DNA of 34,032 bases from Branchiostoma floridae (GCF_000003815.2 NW_023365768.1:47404-81435); one strand, 5' to 3'; shown: positions 1 through 11,598, counted from the stretch's first letter. Translations and numbers: made by a program. Notes: generated by a model from the sequence alone, not told the origin.

Positions 1-26
1 CTAACCACCCGTTGAGTTGCATTGTT

Positions 27-3000
27 GCCGGGCCGGAACTTAAGTCTAAGCTACAGTCGCGCCATTAAGTCACCCCCTACCCGGTGCCTGTGACCGGCGG
101 TGTTTAGAAGAAGGCGCTAGCGGTTGCGCCTAAACCTAAACAGAGCCCGTATGCTCATGCAAGAATATCTCGAGAAGGAAGTATCCGAATATTTTGCGGT
201 TTGCACCTTTCGATTCCTTGCTATGCAACCTTTCCAACCATACCAAGTTTGCCGGGCCGGAACTTAAAGTCTAAGCTACAGTCGCGCCATTAAGTCACCC
301 CCTACCCGGTGCCGTGACCGGCGGTGTTTAGAAGAAGGCGCTAGCGGTTGCGCCTAAACCTAAACAGAGCCCGTATGCTCATGCAAGAATATCTCGAGAA
401 GGAAGTATCCGAATATTTTGCGGTTTGCACCTTTCGATTCCTTGCTATGCAACCTTTCCAACCATACCAAGTTTGCCGGGCCGGAACTTAAAGTCTAAGC
501 TACAGTCGCGCCATTAAGTCACCCCCTACCCGGTGCCGTGACCGGCGGTGTTTAGAAGAAGGCGCTAGCGGTTGCGCCTAAACCTAAACAGAGCCCGTAT
601 GCTCATGCAAGAATATCTCGAGAAGGAAGTATCCGAATATTTTGCGGTTTGCACCTTTCGATTCCTTGCTATGCAACCTTTCCAACCATACCAAGTTTGC
701 CGGGCCGGAACTTAAAGTCTAAGCTACAGTCGCGCCATTAAGTCACCCCCTACCCGGTGCCGTGACCGGCGGTGTTTAGAAGAAGGCGCTAGCGGTTGCG
801 CCTAAACCTAAACAGAGCCCGTATGCTCATGCAAGAATATCTCGAGAAGGAAGTATCCGAATATTTTGCGGTTTGCACCTTTCGATTCCTTGCTATGCAA
901 CCTTTCCAACCATACCAAGTTTGCCGGGCCGGAACTTAAAGTCTAAGCTACAGTCGCGCCATTAAGTCACCCCCTACCCGGTGCCGTGACCGGCGGTGTT
1001 TAGAAGAAGGCGCTAGCGGTTGCGCCTAAACCTAAACAGAGCCCGTATGCTCATGCAAGAATATCTCGAGAAGGAAGTATCCGAATATTTTGCGGTTTGC
1101 ACCTTTCGATTCCTTGCTATGCAACCTTTCCAACCATACCAAGTTTGCCGGGCCGGAACTTAAAGTCTAAGCTACAGTCGCGCCATTAAGTCACCCCCTA
1201 CCCGGTGCCGTGACCGGCGGTGTTTAGAAGAAGGCGCTAGCGGTTGCGCCTAAACCTAAACAGAGCCCGTATGCTCATGCAAGAATATCTCGAGAAGGAA
1301 GTATCCGAATATTTTGCGGTTTGCACCTTTCGATTCCTTGCTATGCAACCTTTCCAACCATACCAAGTTTGCCGGGCCGGAACTTAAAGTCTAAGCTACA
1401 GTCGCGCCATTAAGTCACCCCCTACCCGGTGCCGTGACCGGCGGTGTTTAGAAGAAGGCGCTAGCGGTTGCGCCTAAACCTAAACAGAGCCCGTATGCTC
1501 ATGCAAGAATATCTCGAGAAGGAAGTATCCGAATATTTTGCGGTTTGCACCTTTCGATTCCTTGCTATGCAACCTTTCCAACCATACCAAGTTTGCCGGG
1601 CCGGAACTTAAAGTCTAAGCTACAGTCGCGCCATTAAGTCACCCCCTACCCGGTGCCGTGACCGGCGGTGTTTAGAAGAAGGCGCTAGCGGTTGCGCCTA
1701 AACAGAGCCCGTATGCTCATGCAAGAATATCTCGAGAAGGAAGTATCCGAATATTTTGCGGTTTGCACCTTTCGATTCCTTGCTATGCAACCTTTCCAAC
1801 CATACCAAGTTTGCCGGGCCGGAACTTAAAGTCTAAGCTACAGTCGCGCCATTAAGTCACCCCCTACCCGGTGCCGTGACCGGCGGTGTTTAGAAGAAGG
1901 CGCTAGCGGTTGCGCCTAAACCTAAACAGAGCCCGTATGCTCATGCAAGAATATCTCGAGAAGGAAGTATCCGAATATTTTGCGGTTTGCACCTTTCGAT
2001 TCCTTGCTATGCAACCTTTCCAACCATACCAAGTTTGCCGGGCCGGAACTTAAAGTCTAAGCTACAGTCGCGCCATTAAGTCACCCCCTACCCGGTGCCG
2101 TGACCGGCGGTGTTTAGAAGAAGGCGCTAGCGGTTGCGCCTAAACCTAAACAGAGCCCGTATGCTCATGCAAGAATATCTCGAGAAGGAAGTATCCGAAT
2201 ATTTTGCGGTTTGCACCTTTCGATTCCTTGCTATGCAACCTTTCCAACCATACCAAGTTTGCCGGGCCGGAACTTAAAGTCTAAGCTACAGTCGCGCCAT
2301 TAAGTCACCCCCTACCCGGTGCCGTGACCGGCGGTGTTTAGAAGAAGGCGCTAGCGGTTGCGCCTAAACCTAAACAGAGCCCGTATGCTCATGCAAGAAT
2401 ATCTCGAGAAGGAAGTATCCGAATATTTTGCGGTTTGCACCTTTCGATTCCTTGCTATGCAACCTTTCCAACCATACCAAGTTTGCCGGGCCGGAACTTA
2501 AAGTCTAAGCTACAGTCGCGCCATTAAGTCACCCCCTACCCGGTGCCGTGACCGGCGGTGTTTAGAAGAAGGCGCTAGCGGTTGCGCCTAAACCTAAACA
2601 GAGCCCGTATGCTCATGCAAGAATATCTCGAGAAGGAAGTATCCGAATATTTTGCGGTTTGCACCTTTCGATTCCTTGCTATGCAACCTTTCCAACCATA
2701 CCAAGTTTGCCGGGCCGGAACTTAAAGTCTAAGCTACAGTCGCGCCATTAAGTCACCCCCTACCCGGTGCCGTGACCGGCGGTGTTTAGAAGAAGGCGCT
2801 AGCGGTTGCGCCTAAACCTAAACAGAGCCCGTATGCTCATGCAAGAATATCTCGAGAAGGAAGTATCCGAATATTTTGCGGTTTGCACCTTTCGATTCCT
2901 TGCTATGCAACCTTTCCAACCATACCAAGTTTGCCGGGCCGGAACTTAAAGTCTAAGCTACAGTCGCGCCATTAAGTCACCCCCTACCCGGTGCCGTGAC

Positions 3001-3054
3001 CGGCGGTGTTTAGAAGAAGGCGCTAGCGGTTGCGCCTAAACCTAAACAGAGCCC
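27..3054 (-). repeat. Homogeneous 224-bp satellite array (array 1)
   Basis: The anchor GCCGGGCCGG recurs at 27, 251, 475, 699, 923, 1147, 1371, 1595, 1813, 2037, 2261, 2485, 2709 and 2933. Every step is 224 bp except one of 218 bp, where CCTAAA is lost near 1700. Internal units look identical by eye. The outermost unit (27-250) carries small differences, as expected at an array edge. Bases 1-26 are not satellite. No unit codes for anything I recognise. Arrays 2 (11599-18084) and 3 (31725-32163) hold the same repeat in the opposite orientation. Confidence 0.97.
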
Positions 3055-4065
3055 AACTCAAGAAAGAACACTTTGAATTGACCCCCAGCGGAGGTCACCA
3101 TACTGCAGCCGACACACGGAAGTAGCGGGAACAGCATTCGTGCGCGAAATTCTAACCAGCTAAACAAACATCGTAACCCAAGTCGTACAGCCTTAAAACA
3201 TACGCATTCCACTTGTATCCACTACATTTTACGACTCGATGACGTGCACAAAAATATTTCTATGGCTTTTCCAGAACCGCGACGTACTATTTTGTGCCCG
3301 ACCTACTTTTGTCCACGGGGGTCGCCCATAAATACAGTGTTCTGCGACCTTAATTCAATTACCCGCCAACATGGCCGTCGGAGGATTCAAATTATAATAG
3401 TCCGATGTGATGAAAAGCCTACATAGTTACTCTAATGAAGTTACCGGTAGATACGGTTCTGTTCATTCCCGGTTGTTGTTTCCCACCTTTCAGCTCGTGA
3501 GGAATGCACATGTCACGCATAGATTTGCATAATAGAGGGATGACTTTACCTTCGTTTGAAATCTACAGTCTGTTGTCTTTCACGGGTTAGATTTGACGGA
3601 GCCGATTTCCTCAGGTCTTCTTTACTACCTCTTGGTCTGCAAGAAGTCCTGGGCAGTCTTCCACAGGGACCTTTGCTGTTACAGAGTAGTTCTGGCTGCA
3701 GGCACGGAGACATCCGGAGGTGACAGGATTGACGCCAGACGCCATTTATCTGCTCGCAGTGACGCCGTTGTAATTGTACAAACACCACGATAACTCGATA
3801 GTCTTCGTAGAAATCGCGTCACTAATATTCCCCGAGAATTCGGCAACGTGTAAGACAAACGTACCGCCCTTGTTGTCCCCTATTAAATAACTTTTATGCA
3901 GAAACATGTTCAAACTCAAAGCTAAGACTCATCTTTCTGCTTGCCGTATTATGTAAACGAAGCGATTTGAATAATTATTGAGGAATGGGAATCCAGCTAT
4001 TCTCTCGTCTCCTCGCTCTCTTGTCCAGTTTAGATCATCACGTGCAGGATTACGAGACTTGAGTA

Positions 4066-4284
4066 TACTGTAAATCACTAAATGTAGAAATGTTCGCGGT
4101 GGATAAATGTTCGCCGTTTTCGCGGTGACCACTTCACCGCGAACTTAAAACCACCGCGAACATTTTTCTATTATGGTATTAGACTGCAGTCTATGGTGTT
4201 ACCGCGAAATTAAAGCCACCGCGAAAAGTCATTTTCCCCCCTACCGCGAAATTAAATCCCGCGAACTTAAATGCATTTACAGTA
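4066..4284. mobile_element. MITE-like element rich in TTCGCGG / CCGCGAA, left arm copy
   Basis: A ~220-bp block begins TACTGTAAAT and ends ATTTACAGTA, so its ends are inverted repeats. Inside are many copies of GTTCGCGGT or its complement, which give it a strongly self-complementary, CpG-rich character. It has no coding capacity. The same element sits at the matching place in the right arm (30500-30721), so it inserted before the arms were duplicated. Confidence 0.7.
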
Positions 4285-4447
4285 TTTACTATTAGGATAT
4301 ATAACACTTGCAGTCTAGGAAGGCGGCGCCCGTCGTGGACTTAATGAATGTATATCTGGGTTTACTCCATTTTAAAAATTCGGGAACAGTCAGTATGATT
4401 TGCTTGGCTGTAGCACAAGTCAGAGGTTCAAATTTCCCGCCTGGTGG

Positions 4448-4680
4448 CATGCATAGTCCAGTGGTTAGTGACCCTGCCTCTGGTCCAAGAGGTCAAATGC
4501 TGGCTGTTTTCACTCATCCGACATGCATGCTCCTGAGAAGGGTTGCAATCCTAAGGATGGGTACACTGACCATTGTACTTGAAAAGAGCTATAAGGGAGT
4601 TCACCGGTACAATGAACCTGTAAATACTGTGAATCAGTGTCTATCTCCTCTGCCACGACAAGCGGAAGAGTAGCTCAACT
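4448..4680 (+). mobile_element. Possible tRNA-derived SINE fragment, left arm copy
   Basis: The stretch AGTCCAGTGGTTAGTGACC followed by CTGCCTCTGGTCCAAGAGG resembles the A-box half of a tRNA. A recognisable B box is missing or decayed. The block is shared with the right arm at about 30115-30345. The call rests on resemblance only. Confidence 0.35.
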
Positions 4681-4827
4681 GTTCATGGAGCTAAACTGGT
4701 TCAAGATCACAAAAGCAACAGGTGTCAACTTTCTAGCTTTCATCCTATATTGTACATGTATTTTTCTCAATGACAATATTCACGTTATATGAATCAAAGC
4801 ACAAACAACCCCTGGAGAAATACAACC

Positions 4828-5627
4828 AGGGTTAGACAAGTTTTTTTTTTTTAAATCCACTTGTCCTATCGGACGAGTACAAAAAAACTTTACTTGCCCG
4901 AACCAACTTTTCACTTGCCCAAAATGTAAGAACATTTTTCTATGTATTTAATCACTTCCATGAATGAAATTCTTTTGTTTTGCCTCAATTTTCCTGTGTT
5001 GGCCAATGCTTCATGCCATGACTGTAAAAGGTAACAAGTATTTAACGTTAAGTGCTCTGGATGACGAAATGTTAATAATGACTTTTACTCATCAGACGTC
5101 TTGCTTATGATCCGTATTGGCACACAAACAGAAACAGTGTGGACCGCCTGCAGCTGTTTCACGTCTATTGTATCCAGCGTGCTAGCTAGGATTTTATTTT
5201 ATCTTAGTGGTATTGCGGCAAAGGGAACGGAGCGACCAAGGGGGTTGGTGCAGTCAGCTTTTGATAGTGTAGAATTAAAGTAGGCCATTTTAAAGGACCA
5301 ATAAAGGAAAATGTTTTTTTCTTTGTTTGTTTGAACCTTTGTTGATTCATGAAAGCTCAAATAGGCCTTCAATCCGCTGTTATTTTTACACTATGTATTC
5401 TTGATGGGTAATTCTTACTAATAGGTGATCATAGGTACTTTTGCATCTTGGCACTGAGTTACCCTTATAAAGGACCTTGTCACAAGATAAGTTAATCGAC
5501 ACACAGAAACAAAAAAAAACCTAGAGACCGATAATAAACAGCATTTGAGTAAAAGGTTAATTGAGTCAAATTAATACAAGTTTAGAATTGATTTCAAAAG
5601 TCTTCAATCATTTATATATTCCAAACA
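4828..5627. other. No gene seen
   Basis: This AT-rich stretch separates the arm from the coiled-coil remnant. It begins with a T-run and ACTTGCCC/ACTTGTCC repeats. A short open frame at 5101-5283 resembles nothing I know. I found no counterpart of this stretch on the right side of the window. Confidence 0.6.
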
Positions 5628-6094
5628 TTCTCATCAACACATCAGTGCAAAACAAACAATACTCTTTTCATCCAGTCCATTACAATACTTGTGGACTTCT
5701 TACCAAGTCTCAAAACTACATGTACAACACTTGTCAATAATGTGGACTTCTTACCACGTCTACTACAACACTTATTGTAATACAATTGCATCTCACACAC
5801 TTTTACAAAATAAGATCCTCTTGACAATCGACACTGTTATCTGTGTGTCATCTGTGCTCAGAAAAAAAACTACTCATAAATAGACAATACGTGTAACGTT
5901 ACATAATAACTTTGTGCAGTTTCACATCTCTTGTGCATAATAACCTTGTGCAGTTTCACATCTCTAGCATACTCGTTAATCGTTGATCGGTCCATATAGC
6001 GTAAGCAGATAGATATGTCCACATGACTGTCTACAGCGGCCAGTTCATGACTTTTCAAAGATGCTCACATATAATACGGATACATCTAACACAG
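5628..6094 (-). repeat. 3' flank of the coiled-coil remnant, shared with the LTR element
   Basis: The segment is the reverse complement of parts of 27781-28610. It includes duplicated GTGGACTTCTTACCA blocks (near 5693 and 5740) and duplicated TTTGTGCAGTTTCACATCTC-like blocks (near 5910 and 5943). Relative to the right copy it lacks the ~350-bp minisatellite. The join falls at a repeated AAGAGT, consistent with deletion between short direct repeats. Confidence 0.8.
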
Positions 6095-6776
6095 TCACTT
6101 CTTCCCTGCCTTTAAGCTTCTTTGGGACTTTGCTGTTTTTGCTGACTTGGGCTTCTGGGTTGGCGTTTTCTTTGCTCTCCTCTTTGTTGACATTTTCAGT
6201 TTCTATTACAACAGGCTGTGCTACCAGTGCCTGTTCCTCCTGACATCTTTTCAGTCATTCAAGGCCACCAACTGCATCCTGGCACTTCTTTGTCAGACTG
6301 TCAGATATATCCTGAAGTTTCCTTTCAGTCTGGAGAATGACGCTGTTTAGATCCGTCTGTAACTTTTGAGTTTTGTCTTTCTCCGCAGCTATCACTTCTC
6401 TCATGGAGCTGTTCTCATATCTCAACTGATCAGGCAACTGTGAAACGTCATCCTCTGTCTGCTCACCTGGAGATTTGAGTTCTTGATTGGCTTTGGTCAG
6501 TGTGGCATTTTTCTCCTTGAGATCAGCAATGTTAACTTGGGCAATCTGGAGATCAGTCTTAAGACTCGCAATCTGTGCTGCGTGCTTTACTTGGAGGGCA
6601 GCTAGCTCTTTATGTGGCAGTGCTGCTGCTGATGGAGCACTATCCCGTGTATGGCACTTGCTCGTATCAGTACAACCAAGGTAACAACACAACGCATTTC
6701 TGTTCTTCCGCAATTTGCGAGAGAAGTAGAATAAGAAAAGGTTTGAGCGGTGATAGAAAACCAGGCCCAGAGTCAT
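6095..6776 (-). pseudogene. Broken coiled-coil protein gene, left copy
   Basis: The minus strand has a 173-codon frame ending at a TGA (6255-6257). From about residue 50 it is heptad-rich and charged (for example LKEKNATLTKANQELK), typical of a coiled coil. Its homologue at 27340-27780 has AGA (Arg) where this copy has TGA. The alignable frame continues through an acidic Lys/Glu/Asn tail toward a stop at 6095-6097, but a 7-bp insertion near 6107-6120 shifts the frame there. Residues 1-30 may be non-coding, because the sequence around 6680 could be a splice junction. This copy extends further upstream than the right copy, so it may be closer to the source gene. The protein family is not recognised. 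I judge it a pseudogene or a retro-derived copy. Confidence 0.65.
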
Positions 6777-8343
6777 ATGCTTCGAGGGATGCGATTACCC
6801 ACAATACTAAGAGTTCCGAGAATTCACGAAAATTTCACGAACATGCCGCGAGCACTCGTAATTCAAGATCGGTCGCTCGGAAATGGCATCGCCCGTTAAA
6901 AAGGCAACGAGCGCTCTAAAATTAGGCTGGCAACGACCCTTCTTGAAGGCAACGACGGTTTACGAAACGAAAGTTTGCTACGGCGCGGCGTGCACAAATA
7001 TCTGTTTATCCAAGGAGGTTAAAAATCTTTGTGAGACGGTAATGTGTTTTTTTAATATGCTAGGCCGGTATACGTTGATGCCGTGGTTACCTATATCCAC
7101 AGAACCGACAACTGTTAAATTTGGTACCTAAATAAAGACGTCTGGACGCTGAAAGTACTGTGAAACGCTATGCCGGTACTGCTATCTTGCTCTTGAATAT
7201 TAATGGTCGCCTTTCCGAGATTTCGACAATAGAAGCCACGCCCCTAATACATGTGTAACCGAATTCTGTGGCTGAGTTGTCAGGGGTGATACCGTTAGGC
7301 TTTGCCGCGATTGTCAACCCTCATGAGTGTGAGGGTGCTCTTGATCAGCTATTAGATATGCAAGATTACAATATCTCCGCATTCATACAAGATACAAGAA
7401 AAAAACTTGGTGTAGAGGGGTTTTATAATGTGTTGATTTGAAATATGGTCATGAAATTTATACATCTAGTTCAGAAATGATGAATAATCCTGAATAATTG
7501 AGTTCCACAGGTAATCAAATCAGATTCCGCTAATTAGATGTGCAAAATAACCATATTTTCCCTATTCTTGAAGAAATAAGAAAAAAAATTGTATACGGGG
7601 GTTTTGGCACATGCTGAATGCAAATTCGACCTCAAAAACATCACTTTGGTCTTTTCACGACCTGTTAAAGAGGATTACGTCACTACTACCGCCGCAACTT
7701 GATTTTTAGTGCATTATTATAAAAAAAAAACAGTTCGTCGAAAACAGGAAAGATAAGTTTTATTTTGAAATTTACCCTGTAAGGAAGAAATTCGTGCTCT
7801 CTCGCCGCAAAAGGATGCTATCTAGTGCTCCCAAATGTTGGTAGCATAAGGGGTAATTAATATTTCAGGAAAAAAAATTAATAAAAAATCAGTTTGACAA
7901 GATGTGATAAAATCCACGCGCAGATCTTTCCAAATCTGTATTATGCACATTTCTGAAAAGTATCAATAACAGTCGAATTTAAGCTTTATAAGCTTTTTTT
8001 TCTAAAAATAGGCGTGGCCTTAAAGTAGTCGATGACGTCATTGTGACGTCATACCAATTTGCATAAATCATCTTTATGCATTAGGGTACTGCCTTAAAAA
8101 AAAAAATCAAGGTCCATACATTATGGTTGATTTTTGCCTCATTTTGTAAGTGTTAGCGTATTTTTTATTCGGTGTAAGTTGCCGTAATTCTATCCAAAAA
8201 GCCGAAGTTTGAGATGTGGGTTATTCAATTCTGCGATGTTTTAGACAGTGGAATGAATGGTAAATGGTTTTGGATTTCGCAATTCTATGCAATAACCCGA
8301 ATTATCCAAAAAGGCGTAATACAAATATTTGGAATCCACTGTA
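6777..8343. other. Intergenic, no gene seen
   Basis: The first ~550 bp are CpG-richer and lie just upstream of the minus-strand coiled-coil remnant, so they could be its old promoter region. The rest is AT-rich with several A-runs. An open frame at 6883-7131 looks like chance. The CRE/octamer cluster near 8033 is listed separately. Confidence 0.6.
8033..8064. promoter_or_regulatory. Two palindromic CREs and an octamer
   Basis: TGACGTCA occurs at 8033-8040 and again at 8044-8051, an 11-bp repeat distance that is about one helical turn. ATTTGCAT (POU/Oct octamer) follows at 8057-8064. A related TTACGTCA lies near 7674-7681. The motifs are exact consensus sites for CREB/ATF and Oct families. 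Function is inferred, and no nearby gene start is visible. Confidence 0.4.
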
Positions 8344-8443
8344 NNNNNNNNNNNNNNNNNNNNNNNNNNNNNNNNNNNNNNNNNNNNNNNNNNNNNNNNN
8401 NNNNNNNNNNNNNNNNNNNNNNNNNNNNNNNNNNNNNNNNNNN
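8344..8443. other. Assembly gap (100 N)
   Basis: The run is exactly 100 N, a conventional placeholder, so the true size is unknown. Open frames that cross it are artefacts. Confidence 0.99.
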
Positions 8444-9507
8444 AAATTTATTGAAATAAATTAGTGGACATATGACAGAATTGTCCTTTTTAAGGGCCAA
8501 GGTATGTCATTAATAATGTTGCTGTACAGTTGTTTTTGTGTCAACTCAGGCGTTAGATTTGTATGGTGTCTCTATATTCAGTTATGATATTAACTCATTT
8601 AGTTTCCAAATATATCGGATGTATTAGTGGCAGCTTAACTTTGTCAATTCATCTTTATTTACATCATATTGTCAATGATAGCCAAGACGAAAATTGGAAA
8701 GTAAAAAAAGAGTTTAACCCCCACATGACATCTTAGACTCTGCTATTGCTTGCTTAAGACAGTTCCGAAAACAAAACACTCGGCAAAAATGTAAAACGAA
8801 AAAACTGTATTTCTATTTCAAATAAAATTTCACTGTTAAACATCATTCTATTATTTAGTAACTATGCTGATGTATTTTACAGACAACGTTTCACATAAAA
8901 TAGCCATTCTTACCTGTCAGTAACCATTATGTTCTGCCCTATAACGTTACCTCATGTGTGTTGAATGTAATGTGCAATCTTGAAAAGCCATCGAAAAAAA
9001 CTGTTAAAGTTGTCTTGTTCACAGATCCACCAAATCTGGCAAAACATCAAACCTTGGTAGTAAAATGTATTTATATGATATTTAATATGTTCTAGCTTAT
9101 TGGTATCAGTATTTTACCAGATGTCTTCTGATAGACTATGTTTGTGGAATATCTATTGTCATGTTTGATACATGATTTGTCCTATGTTTGTTCCATTGTT
9201 GTATATTAATTTGTAATTATTGTGCAGGTTCATATTAATATCTGTTGGTTATATCAAAGCATAAAATCACCTTGGCTAACGTTGAGTAACACCCTATTTA
9301 TTTGTCTTCTTATCCAAAGAAATATCCTAAGAGTTATTATCTAACATTATATCTATTTTTCAGTCCTCAAAGGAGTCTTCTGGAGAACTTAATTCAAGAA
9401 TACCGATCTCCATGTTGCCTAACCTGAGTTCCAATGTAGTGATAATTTTTGCCGCTAACGTTAATTAACTTATAACGTAATCTTCCCACCTGGAATGAGT
9501 ATCAAAT
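8444..9507. other. AT-rich, no gene seen
   Basis: There are many short stops in all frames, no recognisable domain and no long repeat. It could be intron or intergenic DNA. I specifically looked for the N-terminal Rossmann motif of the DHRS11-like gene here and did not see it. Confidence 0.6.
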
Positions 9508-9713
9508 GGCCTATCTCACCAAGCGGAGGCATTGCGGCATTTTAGCCAATTTTCTTTTGCACTCTCACTGACGCGAAGCAAAGTTGCATAAAATTTACTT
9601 TTTTTTTTTAGATTTCAAAATTTGTTGGAGGCACGTTGGATTTCGTTGTAGCCACGTTGCCGTTGTCGAAATCAATAGTGCCTCCAGCGTACCTCCGCTT
9701 GGTGAGATAGGCC
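9508..9713. mobile_element. 206-bp MITE with perfect 22-bp terminal inverted repeats
   Basis: The element begins GGCCTATCTCACCAAGCGGA and ends with the exact 22-bp reverse complement (9692-9713). It has no coding capacity, and its interior repeats GGAGGCA/TGCCTCC words. I do not see a clear target-site duplication (TCAAAT on the left, CGCAAT on the right), so the superfamily is unassigned. Confidence 0.85.
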
Positions 9714-10259
9714 CGCAATTATAGTAGTTTGATTGGCCATCCACATCGCCAGCCAGTTAAACTGGTACTCCTTCCGTGGGGAGTATCCTCCGAGTGCAAA
9801 AGATTAAATGTCAGGTGGAAGAGAAACTTGGCCAAAGATAGCCCGTCCAAACTACGATAGACTGACTGTACATTGCCTAGCGTTTACCATACGGAAAAAA
9901 AATGAGTTGCTGAATTGGAAGAGTCAACTAAATGCAGAAATGTTGCAGTAGAAGACTGGGATTTATTTGAGAAGAAAGCTGGCCAAAGAGGGTCAAGCTC
10001 ATCCTATTTGTCTAGCTTCAACTACTAATTGTACCCCCCCCCCCCTTATGTTGGAAACCAAGGGTAACAACCTCTATTGAGGCTCAGTATATGGGATAGA
10101 TTTATTGGTGAGTTACTGAATGTCAACTACAGAGGTTTCTATAACCCTGTAAATGCAGAGATGTCTCAGCTGAAGTCTTGACAATAAAGTTTGTTTTTGA
10201 AACTTGCTTACTTTTGCCATTAATTGAACTGTGATTGTGTGTGTGTCGTAGGGTCGTCG
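9714..10259. other. No gene seen
   Basis: Mostly unique sequence. A C-run of about 13 bases sits near 10036. No long open frame or family resemblance was found. Confidence 0.55.
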
Positions 10260-10328
10260 CGATCCAGATGCAACACTCCCCATACAGAAACGTCCCCCTT
10301 AAGAAAGTGATCACTCATGCAGAACTTC

Positions 10329-10395
10329 GTACTTTTTATGGGGGTATTTTTGCAAGGGGAATTCCCCGTGCAAAAAATACCCCCATAAAAAGTAC
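10329..10395. repeat. 67-bp near-perfect palindrome
   Basis: GTACTTTTTATGGGGGTATT at the left is mirrored by AATACCCCCATAAAAAGTAC at the right. The arms are 26-27 bp with a single unpaired base. The centre GGGGAATTCCCC is itself a perfect palindrome, so nearly the whole segment can pair. It would form a cruciform in DNA or a long hairpin in RNA. Confidence 0.92.
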
Positions 10396-10503
10396 CTCCA
10401 TGCAGAAATGTCCCCATTAAAAAGTGACACCAATGCTTAAGTTCCCTCATGCAGAAATGCACCCCAAGAAAAAAATTCCCAAAAGGAAAATAGGATCACT
10501 CTC

Positions 10504-10599
10504 TGCAAAGCGCCCCCTTGAATGCAAAGCGCCCCCTTGAATGCAAAGCGCCCCCTTGAATGCAAAGCGCCCCCTTGAATGCAAAGCGCCCCCCTTGAA
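10504..10599. repeat. Five tandem 19-bp units
   Basis: TGCAAAGCGCCCCCTTGAA repeats at 10504, 10523, 10542, 10561 and 10580. The last unit has one extra C. Confidence 0.97.
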
Positions 10600-10826
10600 G
10601 AAAGGAAAAAGTTACCCCCATGCAGACGTACCCAATGCAGACGTAAAATGTGCCCGATGAAAACAAATGAAAAATCAAAGCTGAGGACTCAATTTGCATA
10701 ATAAATGGATGTATTATAATTAGTAATAGTTGATAAGGTTGATATCACTTGGTGAATGTATCGAACTTACGGCTTCCAGTTCCTGAGGCATGAACACACA
10801 CACAGCTGGTGTAAAGTTATATGATA

Positions 10827-11598
10827 AGTGACGCGATTTCTACGAAGACTATCGAGTTATCGCGGTGTTTGTACAATATGACAGCGGCGTCACTGCGACC
10901 AGATAAATGGCCTCTGGCGTCAATCCTGACACCTCCGGATGTCTCCGTGCCTGCAGCCAGAACTCCCCTGTAACAGCAAAGGTCCCTGTGGAAGACTGCT
11001 CAGGACTTCTTGCAGACCAAGAGGTAGTAAAGAAGACCTGAGGAAATCGGCTGTGTCGAATCCAACCCGTGAAAGACAACAGACTGTAGATTTCAAACCA
11101 AGGTAAAGTTATCTCTCTATTATGCAAATCTGCGCGTGACATGGGCATTCCTCACGAGCTGAAAGGTGGGAAACAACAACCGGGAATGAACAGAACCGTA
11201 TCTACCGGTAACCTCATCAGAGTAACTATGTAGGCTTTTCATGACATCGGACTATTATAATTTGAATCCACCGACGGCCATGTTGGCAGGTAATTGAATT
11301 AAGGTCGCAGAACACATTATTTACAGGCGACCCCCGTGGACAAAAGTAGGTCGGGCACAAAATAGTACGTCACGGTTCTGGAAAAGCCATAGAAATTTTT
11401 TTGTGCACGTCAGCGAGTCGGAAAATGTAGTGGATACAAGAGGAATGCGTAAGTTTTAAGGCTGTATGACTTGGGTTACGATGCTCGTTTAAGTTGGGTA
11501 GAATTTCGCGCACGAATGCTGTTCCCGCTACTTACGTGTGTCGGCTGCAGTATGGTGACCTCCGCTGGGGGTCATTTAAAAGTGTTCTTTCTTGAGAT
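10827..11598 (+). repeat. Middle copy of the arm module (partial)
   Basis: This block matches 30967-31724 directly and 3055-3816 in reverse complement. It starts abruptly at AGTGACGCGATTTCTACGAA and runs into satellite array 2 at 11599. An 8-bp inverted pair AGTGACGC (10827-10834) / GCGTCACT (10887-10894) marks the start and is also present in the other copies. The start may be the true end of a mobile unit. The octamer ATGCAAAT is at 11122-11129. No conserved protein is encoded. Confidence 0.9.

Larger units (their letters stand above)
3055..4827 (-). repeat. Left copy of a ~1.77-kb arm repeat
   Basis: This block is the reverse complement of 29976-31724, apart from small indels and substitutions, and its first ~760 bp also match 10827-11598. 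All three copies abut the 224-bp satellite at the same point, so arm and satellite behave as one module. Open frames inside it (for example 3546-3788 minus) are not preserved between copies and look like chance. An octamer ATTTGCAT at 3523-3530 is kept in all three copies. The strand given is that on which the module reads arm then satellite. Confidence 0.9.
10260..10640. repeat. Degenerate minisatellite of ATGCAGAAATG / C-run units
   Basis: Words of the type ATGCAGAAATGTCCCC, ATGCAGAAATGCACCCC, TGCAAAGCGCCCCC and ATGCAGACGTACCC recur about every 19-25 bp. They look like relics of one short repeat at different stages of decay. A tidy five-unit block and a large hairpin lie within it. Several short frames here are low-complexity readings, not genes. 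Confidence 0.7.

Noticed and set aside
27-3054. CRISPR-like array
   Set aside because: The repeats are 224 bp with no unique spacers, in a eukaryotic context. It is a satellite.
3546-3788. Protein-coding gene in the arm (also 3593-3793, 10849-11148, 31027-31227)
   Set aside because: The three arm copies do not keep any frame. Lengths and stops change through small indels.
10024-10050. C-run as a G-quadruplex
   Set aside because: It is a single homopolymer without separated G-tracts. Similar C-runs occur near 29740 and 23015.
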